Made by a program: the position numbers and the translations under genes. A stretch of DNA of 37,866 nt from assembly GCA_017410445.1 (NCBI GenBank), contig JAFQQU010000297.1, positions 1 to 37,866 of the forward strand. Reading direction: 5' to 3'. This document shows positions 32,739 through 37,866 of this stretch, in pieces (position 1 is the first letter of the stretch; every line of letters starts with the position of its first letter). Below the pieces are notes generated by a model. The model was given only the letters and a program-made list of their open reading frames with translations, was not told where the DNA came from and searched no databases. The DNA is from Clostridia bacterium (GTDB lineage Bacteria; Bacillota; Clostridia; Christensenellales; Aristaeellaceae).

Positions 32739-33692
32739 TTATTTAGTTTCAGTGGGCTCCTCGGTTGCGGTCGGAGCAGCCGGAATGGCAGTCTCGTCGA
32801 TCTCAACACCATAAAGGAACTCATACAGGCCGATGGCTGCATCTGCCAGACGGGGAGCCGGGCGGGTCATGGCGTAGGAGTCTGCATTGTAGACGGTGGC
32901 AGCCTTGATGGCTTTCATATCGCCCCAGCCTTCGCGGCCCAGCACTTCGTCGACAGCGGTTTCGCCCATGCCGGTGACCAGAACGATGTAATCGGGATCG
33001 CGTTCGATGACCTGCTCAGCGCTGATGGCCTGCCAGTCAACGATATCTGCAAAGGCATTCTCCATGCCGCAGATGTGAGCCAGTTCATGCATGAAGGTCT
33101 TGTCGCCCGCAGTCCACAGACCCCATTCAAGCGGCATGACTTCAAAGTAGATGGTCTTATCGGTCTTTTCGCACAGACCGGAGATGTATTCAAAGGTAGC
33201 CTGCATCTTGGCGATGACTGCTTCGCCTTCGGCTTCCTTGCCGACCAGCGTGCTGATCATGCGGATAGCGGTGTATACGCCCTCGATATCGGTGGTTTCG
33301 CTGACAACCACCTTTACGCCATTCTGCTCCAGCTGCTGAACCTGCTCATCGGTCTGGTTCATATCGCTCATCAGAACGATCTGCGGTTCAAGGGCGAGAA
33401 TCTCTTCTACGTTCAGGTTGTCGCCGGTTGCCAGTGCGGGCAGTTCCAGAATGGTTTCCGGATAATCGCAGTACTTGCCGCGGCCGACGAGCATGTCTTC
33501 ACAGCCGATGGCGCACAGGATTTCGCAGTCAGCGGGAGTCAGCGCAACGACTCGGGTCACGGGCTCGGTCAGGACGATTTCACGGCCATGCATGTCGGTG
33601 ATGGTGACCGAAGTATCCTCGGCTACAACCACGGTGGTCATGCTGAGCATCATCAGCACAACAAGGAACAGGGAAACGAGTTTCTTGGACAT
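32739..33692 (-). CDS. btuF: ABC corrinoid-binding protein, BtuF-like
   Basis: 317 residues. Signal peptide (about 1-25: MSKK, hydrophobic core, VVVAED) without a lipobox cysteine, so secreted rather than lipid-anchored, unusual for a Gram-positive binding protein. Cluster-A type periplasmic-binding fold: RVVALTPADCEILCAIGCEDMLVGR, LALEPQIVLMSD, then ERDPDYIVLVTGMGE and NADSYAMTRPAPRLADA. The tail (about 300-317) is Pro/Thr/Glu-rich (AAPTATEEPTETK). GAGGAGGG lies 6 bases before the ATG. First gene after the second riboswitch; B12 or cobinamide binding inferred. Confidence 0.9.
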   Translation of the reverse strand: MSKKLVSLFLVVLMMLSMTTVVVAEDTSVTITDMHGREIVLTEPVTRVVALTPADCEILCAIGCEDMLVGRGKYCDYPETILELPALATGDNLNVEEILALEPQIVLMSDMNQTDEQVQQLEQNGVKVVVSETTDIEGVYTAIRMISTLVGKEAEGEAVIAKMQATFEYISGLCEKTDKTIYFEVMPLEWGLWTAGDKTFMHELAHICGMENAFADIVDWQAISAEQVIERDPDYIVLVTGMGETAVDEVLGREGWGDMKAIKAATVYNADSYAMTRPAPRLADAAIGLYEFLYGVEIDETAIPAAPTATEEPTETK

Positions 33693-33749
33693 AACAGTCC
33701 CTCCTCAAATAAGATCAAATGAATTAGCAGGAGGAGATCGCTTTTTGCA

Positions 33750-33781
33750 TAAAAAAACAGTGCCCCTCCCTGAGGAACACT
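33750..33781 (-). terminator. Riboswitch-linked terminator before btuF
   Basis: On the minus strand AGTGTTCCTC and GAGGGGCACT (two G-T pairs) form a 10-bp stem followed by GTTTTTTT, between the aptamer and btuF: the probable expression platform. Confidence 0.85.
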
Positions 33782-33927
33782 AATCAAACCGCCGGTCTTC
33801 ATACGGTGTTTGTCAAGAAAATACACTGATCTCTGCGAGATACGGATATATTTTGCCCTTGCTACACCGAAAAAGGCTGTCAGCCCAATAGCATGCCCAC
33901 CCCCAGGGGAATGTTTTTCACGGTGTA

Positions 33928-34072
33928 AACAAGTCTCCCGGCTTAGCTTCATCCTACTTGCGCACCTTCCCGCTTTCGCAGTGGCTTCCTATGGCAATAG
34001 ACCAACACGCTTTCGTCAGCTTCACGGTTACTGGGATAGCCCGGAAATTTCATCCGATTCCTATGATAGTCA
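33928..34072 (-). ncRNA. Cobalamin riboswitch controlling the btuFCD operon
   Basis: Minus-strand leader with the B12 box GCCACTG followed by CGAAAGCGGGAAGG, then GGATGAAGC and AAGCCGGGAGACTTG, the conserved end of cobalamin aptamers. About 235 bases separate the aptamer from btuF. The stretch in between contains ACACCG...CGGTGT arms (about 33855-33930) and the terminator at 33750-33781. High cobalamin should reduce import. The 5' half is less typical than in the riboswitch at 14.4 kb, so its exact 5' edge is approximate. Confidence 0.9.
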
Positions 34073-34135
34073 TATGCTTATATAACTATCGCGCATCGCT
34101 GCGCAGATACACCGGCTATTCATTTGTCAGTAAAT

Positions 34136-34164
34136 ATTATACCTCTTGCGGTCGTCTTCGTCAA
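34136..34164 (-). promoter_or_regulatory. Promoter of the btuFCD operon
   Basis: On the minus strand TTGACG (34159-34164), 17-base spacer, perfect TATAAT (34136-34141), upstream of the second cobalamin riboswitch. Confidence 0.88.
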
Positions 34165-34210
34165 TTGTTCCTTTATCAAAATATGAAAAGAAGCAAAACT
34201 CCGTTGCTTT

Positions 34211-34480
34211 TTACAAAAACGCGAAATATAGTTTGGAAAAGGGGAGGATATCGTTTGTGAGCCTCTTTTTCAGGAAAATGACGTATTCGTTGTACGTCTG
34301 GATGGTGATTTCATTGAGCGGCATCTGTGGATCAAAGGCCTTGAACATCTGCAAATAACTCTGGCGGTAATGATTGATCGTTGCTTCGCGCAGGTTGCGC
34401 TGCCTGCAATCATTCAGATACAGCTGGCAGCCTTCTTCAAGGGTGATAGAGGTTGTTCTGTCCATACGGAGCTTCTTCAT
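34211..34480 (-). pseudogene. Truncated tyrosine recombinase (N-terminal core-binding domain only)
   Basis: 89 residues from ATG 34480-34478, with GGGAGGAAC 4 bases upstream. The sequence TLEEGCQLYLNDCRQRNLREATINHYRQSYLQMFKAFDPQMPLNEITIQTYNEYVIFLKKRLTND is the SAM-like N-terminal domain of phage-type integrases. A full enzyme has about 280-400 residues; the catalytic domain with the R...HxxR...Y residues is missing and the frame ends shortly after this domain, 47 bases before the btu promoter. A remnant of an integrating element; it could still make a small DNA-binding protein. Confidence 0.75.
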
Positions 34481-34503
34481 AGCTGTTCCTCCCAAAAAAT
34501 AAA

Positions 34504-34545
34504 TTAGACACATCATCAAGGAAAATCCTAAAATGATGTGTCTAA
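34504..34545. repeat. 13-bp perfect inverted repeat next to the truncated integrase
   Basis: TTAGACACATCAT (34504-34516) and ATGATGTGTCTAA (34533-34545) with a 16-base loop. It lies 23 bases upstream of the integrase start. Could be a recombinase binding or attachment site, an operator or a hairpin left by an element. No T run follows on either side. Confidence 0.7.
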
Positions 34546-34630
34546 CTGTTATTCAGAGGATACAGCGATCAGCTTTTCATGAAAAACACTGAAAACTGCC
34601 TCGGATACACAATATTATGCGTATTTCCTC

Positions 34631-35647
34631 TTACTTCGCAGCCTGCTCGATGGCAACGGCAACCGCAACGGTCATGCCGACCATGGGGTTGTTGCCCGCG
34701 CCGATCAGACCCATCATCTCAACATGGGCCGGAACGGAGGAGGAGCCGGCGAACTGGGCGTCAGAGTGCATGCGGCCCATGGTGTCGGTCATGCCGTAGG
34801 AGGCGGGGCCGGCGGCCATGTTGTCGGGATGCAGGGTACGGCCAGTGCCGCCGCCGGACGCTACGGAGAAGTACTTCTTGCCGGCTTCGGTCATTTCCTT
34901 CTTGTAGGTGCCAGCGGTGGGATGCTGGAAGCGGGTGGGGTTGGTGGAGTTGCCGGTGATGGAAACGCCGACATTCTCGTGCCACATGATGGCAACGCCT
35001 TCGCGGACGTCGTCAGCGCCGTAGCACTTGACCTTCGCGCGCTCGCCGTTGGAGTAGGGAGTCTCCTTGACGATGGTCAGAGCGTGGTCTTCCTTGACGT
35101 CATGGCCCAGGTAGTCATACTTGGTCTCGACGTAGGTGAAGCCGTTGATGCGGGAGATGATCATGGCCGCGTCCTTGCCCAGGCCGTTCAGGATAACGCG
35201 CAGGGGAGTCTTGCGGACCTTGTTGGCGTTGCGGGCGATACCGATGGCGCCTTCGGCGGCGGCGAAGGATTCGTGGCCGGCCAGGAAGCAGAAGCACTCG
35301 GTCTCTTCACGCAGCAGCATGGCGCCCAGATTGCCGTGGCCCAGACCAACCTGACGCTGGTCGGCAACGGAACCGGGGATGCAGAAAGCCTGCAGGCCTT
35401 CACCGATGCAGGTGGCGGCTTCCGCGGCAGTCTTTACGCCCTTCTTCAGCGCGATCGCGGCGCCCAGTTCATAGGCCCACTTGGCGTTTTCGAAAGCGAT
35501 GGGCTGAATGCCTTCCACGATCTTATAGGCGTCCACACCCTTGGAATTGTTATAAGCCTTCAGCTCTTCAAAATCCTTGAAGCCGTACTTTTCGAGCACG
35601 GGCTGGAGCTGGGGCATGCGGCGTTCATAACCTTCAAACAGAGCCAT
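34631..35647 (-). CDS. GGGtGRT protein (conserved family of unknown function)
   Basis: 338 residues; TAGGAGGTG 6-7 bases before the ATG. It contains the name-giving block SVASGGGTGRTLHPDNMAAGPASYGMTDTMGRMHSDAQFAGSS and a His-rich GLGHGNLGAMLL. No signal peptide or membrane helix, so cytoplasmic. The family is found in anaerobes, almost always beside the NifU-like protein encoded just upstream here (17-base gap), suggesting a joint role around an Fe-S or metal cofactor; the biochemical function is unknown to me. Confidence 0.9.
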   Translation of the reverse strand: MALFEGYERRMPQLQPVLEKYGFKDFEELKAYNNSKGVDAYKIVEGIQPIAFENAKWAYELGAAIALKKGVKTAAEAATCIGEGLQAFCIPGSVADQRQVGLGHGNLGAMLLREETECFCFLAGHESFAAAEGAIGIARNANKVRKTPLRVILNGLGKDAAMIISRINGFTYVETKYDYLGHDVKEDHALTIVKETPYSNGERAKVKCYGADDVREGVAIMWHENVGVSITGNSTNPTRFQHPTAGTYKKEMTEAGKKYFSVASGGGTGRTLHPDNMAAGPASYGMTDTMGRMHSDAQFAGSSSVPAHVEMMGLIGAGNNPMVGMTVAVAVAIEQAAK

Positions 35648-35664
35648 ATTATGCGCACCTCCTA

Positions 35665-36366
35665 TTACTGCTTCCGGGGGTCGATCCAGGCGACCGCGCC
35701 GTCTTCGGCCTTAAAGCGGCCGTAGGTGCCAATGTTCTTTTCGTAGGCTTCGTTGGGGCTCATGCCCTTCTTGATGGCGTCCATCATCTTGCCCAGGGAC
35801 AGGAACTGATAACAGCAGATCTGGTTATCCTTGTCCAGAGCGATCTTCAGCACGTAGCCTTCAGCCATTTCCAGGTAACGGGGACCCTTTTCCAGGGTGC
35901 CGTACATGGTGCCAACCTGGGAGCGCAGGCCCTTGCCCAGGTCTTCCAGACCGGCGCCGATGACCAGACCGTCATCAGAGAAAGCGGACTGGGTGCGGCC
36001 GTACACGATCTGCAGGAACAGTTCGCGCATGGCGGTGTTGATGGCGTCGCACACCAGGTCGGTGTTCAGCGCTTCCAGAATGGTCTTGCCGGGCAGGATT
36101 TCGCTGGCCATAGCGGCAGAATGGGTCATACCGGAGCAGCCGATGGTTTCCACCAGCGCTTCCTGGATAACGCCCTGCTTAACATTCAGGGTGAGCTTGC
36201 AGGTGCCCTGCTGAGGGGCGCACCAGCCGATACCGTGGGTCAGACCGGAAATATCCTTGATTTCCTTCGCCTGGATCCACTTGCCTTCTTCAGGAATGGG
36301 AGCGGGGCCATGGTTGGGGCCCTTCATCACGCATACCATTTCTTCCACTTCGCGGGAATATTGCAT
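35665..36366 (-). CDS. NifU-like iron-sulfur cluster assembly scaffold protein
   Basis: 233 residues; TAAGGAGG 9 bases before the ATG. Resembles the NifU/IscU N-terminal fold in a divergent form: GIGWCAPQQGTC, VETIGCSGMTHSAAMASEILPGKTILEALNTDLVCDAI (candidate cysteine ligands). Expected to hold a transient cluster in the cytoplasm. Encoded directly upstream of the GGGtGRT protein, its usual partner, so a two-protein system is likely. Longer than housekeeping IscU (about 130 residues); the C-terminal extension after about 150 is specific to this subfamily. Confidence 0.85.
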   Translation of the reverse strand: MQYSREVEEMVCVMKGPNHGPAPIPEEGKWIQAKEIKDISGLTHGIGWCAPQQGTCKLTLNVKQGVIQEALVETIGCSGMTHSAAMASEILPGKTILEALNTDLVCDAINTAMRELFLQIVYGRTQSAFSDDGLVIGAGLEDLGKGLRSQVGTMYGTLEKGPRYLEMAEGYVLKIALDKDNQICCYQFLSLGKMMDAIKKGMSPNEAYEKNIGTYGRFKAEDGAVAWIDPRKQ

Positions 36367-36412
36367 GGATTCACAGCCTCCTTACAGATAATTGTGGGAC
36401 ATACACCAATTT

Positions 36413-36418
36413 ATTATA
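36413..36418 (-). promoter_or_regulatory. -10 box of the NifU-like/GGGtGRT operon
   Basis: Perfect TATAAT on the minus strand, 47 bases before the start codon; no good -35 hexamer, partly because the terminator of the upstream gene lies there. Confidence 0.5.
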
Positions 36419-36435
36419 TCACAATCCCTACAAAG

Positions 36436-36462
36436 AAAAAAGAGGGGAAGCCCTCTTTTTTT
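36436..36462. terminator. Two-way terminator after the zinc-finger membrane protein gene
   Basis: AAAAAAGAGGG, loop GAAG, CCCTCTTTTTT: the T runs exist on both strands. On the minus strand it ends the 36568-36906 gene just before the next promoter. Confidence 0.85.
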
Positions 36463-36567
36463 CTCTTTTATCGGGACTGATTTCGCCCGCTGGCAAAACA
36501 TGACCCATCACGCTCATCCCCGCATGCATTTTCTCCGATGCGGCAGATTCCGGGCTTAATGGTATTT

Positions 36568-36906
36568 TTACTCGTCCTTTTCCATGCCCAGCACCACCTG
36601 GACGACCGCCAGGGCCATCAATCCAATCAGCGCGCCCATCAGCATCATCAGAATGCCGCTCCAGGGGCTTGTTTCCAGGGCCAGGATGCCCGCCGTGATC
36701 CCAATGGCGCAGGCACAGAGGAAAAAAAGCCAGCCGATGATCCGCAGGCTGGTTCGCCAGAATTGATTCCTTTTTTTCAGCAGCATTTTCAGCCGTTTCC
36801 GGCAGCCGGGGCAGATATACCGATACGCATCCGTTCCTTTCATCGGAAGCATTAAATATCCCCGCCGGTCGGTTATTTCGCTTTGGCAGATGCAGCATTC
36901 CTTCAT
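36568..36906 (-). CDS. Zinc-finger plus two-transmembrane-helix protein
   Basis: 112 residues; GGAGGG 7 bases before the ATG. Four cysteines in two CxxC pairs (CCICQS near residues 4-7, CPGC near 32-35) suggest one zinc ribbon, followed by a basic KRLKMLLKKRNQ stretch and two membrane helices (about 54-75 and 82-106). No known family recognised. Its strong TTGACA/TAAAAT promoter contains an operator copy of the divergent XRE regulator, so that regulator probably represses it. Confidence 0.72.
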   Translation of the reverse strand: MKECCICQSEITDRRGYLMLPMKGTDAYRYICPGCRKRLKMLLKKRNQFWRTSLRIIGWLFFLCACAIGITAGILALETSPWSGILMMLMGALIGLMALAVVQVVLGMEKDE

Positions 36907-36945
36907 TTCTCATCCCTCCGCTATGCAGGGCGTCATCCTATTTCG

Positions 36946-36974
36946 ATTTTATGACATAATGTCATATTTGTCAA
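36946..36974 (-). promoter_or_regulatory. Promoter of the zinc-finger membrane protein gene
   Basis: On the minus strand TTGACA (36969-36974), 17-base spacer, TAAAAT (36946-36951). The spacer is almost filled by the palindrome ATGACATAATGTCAT. Confidence 0.8.
36951..36965. promoter_or_regulatory. XRE operator copy 1
   Basis: ATGACATAATGTCAT, perfect 7-bp arms around one base. It lies between the -10 and -35 boxes of the minus-strand gene. Confidence 0.75.
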
Positions 36975-36982
36975 GAGAGAAT

Positions 36983-36997
36983 ATGACATAATGTCAT
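36983..36997. promoter_or_regulatory. XRE operator copy 2
   Basis: An identical ATGACATAATGTCAT, centred 32 bases (about three helical turns) from copy 1. It overlaps the ATG at 36991, suggesting autorepression and possibly a later start for the regulator. Confidence 0.75.
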
Positions 36998-37221
36998 TGG
37001 GTGATGAAATGCAGAATCGTTTGAAGGAATTGCGGAAAAGCAGAGGATATACCCAGGTCGCGCTGCAGATGCAAACGGGCATCGAGCAGGCGCTGCTTTC
37101 CAAATTCGAAACCGGCGAAAGAATCCCGCCTACGGAAACTCTCCTGCATCTGGCGGATTTCTACAACGTGAGCATCGATTATATTTTGTGCCGGACGGAA
37201 AAACCGGAAATCAATCGGTAA
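36991..37221 (+). CDS. XRE-family helix-turn-helix regulator
   Basis: 76 residues if started at ATG 36991; ATG 37009 (70 residues) is equally plausible because 36991 lies inside an operator. The helix-turn-helix is LKELRKSRGYTQVALQMQTGIEQALLSKFETGERIPPTETLLHLADFYNVSIDYIL, a single lambda-repressor-type domain with no effector domain. Likely binds the two palindromes between itself and the divergent zinc-finger membrane gene. Confidence 0.9.
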   Translation: MSLGDEMQNRLKELRKSRGYTQVALQMQTGIEQALLSKFETGERIPPTETLLHLADFYNVSIDYILCRTEKPEINR

Positions 37222-37236
37222 AATTATGGTTATTGC

Positions 37237-37272
37237 GGGGGAACCACTTTTGAAGCCAAAAGTGGTTCCCCC
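37237..37272. terminator. 16-bp perfect hairpin after the XRE gene
   Basis: GGGGGAACCACTTTTG and its exact complement around loop AAGC, 16 bases past the regulator stop. No T run, so it may act as a repeat or mRNA end rather than a classical terminator. Confidence 0.6.
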
Positions 37273-37577
37273 ATCCCGCAACCTCAATCGTCGCGCTGGT
37301 TCGCTGCCGCTCCCATCGCTCGTTTCGGTTGATTCGTTCAGCTTCCTATGGCCTTTCAGGCCATTCCTCCACTGGAGGATCGGTCGCTTCACTCACCCCC
37401 TCCGAAAAGCCGCTCTGGATGATATAAATCGCCCTTGAATCCGCTTGGATGCCAGTGGAGCATGGGGGAGGTTATGGGGCTTATTCAGCCCCATGCCCCG
37501 AACCAGGGACATTGTCCCTGGACCCAATTGCGGAATAATCAAAACTTTTCTAACAACATGTTTCCCGCTGATACGAA

Positions 37578-37619
37578 AAAACGCCGGAGGAGAAAGCTCG
37601 CTTTCTCTCCCGGCGTTTT
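37578..37619. terminator. Long terminator-like hairpin
   Basis: AAAACGCCGG...CCGGCGTTTT stem continued inward by GAGAAAG/CTTTCTC, with T runs on both sides. Confidence 0.7.
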
Positions 37620-37660
37620 CTCGTTTTATTGTGCCCGTGGAAATCGTTGTTCCATTCCCA

Positions 37661-37690
37661 AAGCTGCTTGCGCATTCATGCAGCTTTTTT
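37661..37690 (+). terminator. Rho-independent terminator-like hairpin
   Basis: AAGCTGC, 12-base loop, GCAGCTT followed by further T (six in all). Confidence 0.7.
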
Positions 37691-37866
37691 AATATGCCCA
37701 TGTCGCATACCGGAGTCCAGAGGAGGATCTCCTCTGGCGAGGGGTACAGGGGGCGAGAAGCCCCCTGCTCCATCATTGGCCCCTGCTTCGCACTCAGGCC
37801 GCTATCCTGTTCATGGGGTTCCACGTGCCCGTCACATAGCAGCGCAGGAACAGGAAAAAGAGCAAA

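Larger units (their letters stand above)
37222..37866. other. Gene-free tail with many hairpins
   Basis: No convincing gene. Perfect or near-perfect hairpins follow one another: 37237-37272, 37480-37496 (GGGCTTATTCAGCCC), 37503-37521 (CCAGGGACATTGTCCCTGG), 37578-37619, 37661-37690, 37717-37737 (CCAGAGGAG/CTCCTCTGG) and 37747-37767 (CAGGGGGC/GCCCCCTG). A 143-residue minus-strand frame (37393-37824) translates these hairpins and is judged spurious. Confidence 0.65.

Noticed and set aside
34724-35725. 333-codon plus-strand frame opposite the GGGtGRT gene
   Set aside because: Antisense shadow; the minus-strand gene has clear motifs and a ribosome site.
37393-37824. 143-codon minus-strand frame in the tail
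   Set aside because: Translates a series of perfect hairpins, has no ribosome site and no coding signal; treated as spurious.
1-37866. CRISPR array, rRNA and tRNA genes
   Set aside because: No regularly spaced direct repeats and no recognisable tRNA or rRNA segments were found by reading both strands.

Overview
The window looks like chromosome of a fairly GC-rich anaerobic Bacillota (class Clostridia). The reasons are strong AGGAGG-type ribosome sites, TTGACA/TATAAT promoters, frequent GTG/TTG starts, ECF sigma factors followed by DUF4367 proteins, a GGGtGRT/NifU-like pair, and a cobalamin operon containing the small Cys-rich protein typical of Clostridia. I cannot name the genus. I saw no rRNA, tRNA or CRISPR array.

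Layout. 1-4.6 kb: a partial M18 aminopeptidase (-) divergent from a GH43 glycosidase (+), a tiny CxxC protein (-) and a PlsC-like acyltransferase with a zinc ribbon (+). 4.7-6.5 kb: a secreted 5'-nucleotidase cut in two by one in-frame TAA. 6.5-9.5 kb (-): two ECF sigma factors and two paralogous single-pass DUF4367 proteins. 9.8-14 kb (-): a Gfo/Idh/MocA oxidoreductase and a very large GH106-like glycoside hydrolase.

14.3-28 kb (+): a cobalamin-riboswitch-controlled operon, cbiB-cobD-cobQ-cbiA-(Cys-rich)-cobT-cobU-cobS-(cobU-like)-cobC, for late B12 assembly. It is broken inside cobU. The 5' part of cobU (20846-20990, itself frameshifted) and its 3' part (about 26011-26382) are separated by about 5.0 kb of foreign DNA. 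That DNA starts with a strong terminator hairpin and carries a decayed helicase/PLD-like gene and an intact 1311-residue DUF4062-NACHT STAND NTPase, a plausible anti-phage defence protein. This is the most interesting part of the window.

28-29.6 kb (+): an ArsR-type regulator with two palindromic operators and two half-size chromate transporters. 29.6-34.2 kb (-): a second cobalamin-riboswitch operon with a btuFCD-like importer, a small homing-endonuclease-associated-repeat protein and a homocysteine S-methyltransferase, so B12 import is linked to methionine synthesis. 34.2-34.5 kb: a truncated tyrosine recombinase and a 13-bp perfect inverted repeat. 34.6-36.4 kb (-): the GGGtGRT protein and its NifU-like partner. 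36.5-37.2 kb: a zinc-finger/two-TM protein and a divergent XRE regulator sharing a twice-repeated palindromic operator. 37.2-37.9 kb: non-coding DNA full of hairpins.

How they work together: the two riboswitches should lower both B12 synthesis and B12 import when cobalamin is plentiful. The break in cobU predicts loss of the GTP-dependent cobinamide-phosphate activation step in this strain, unless another cobU exists or the small CobU-like protein substitutes. The terminator in the insert also predicts poor expression of cobS and cobC from the upstream promoter. All functions are read from sequence motifs without database searches.
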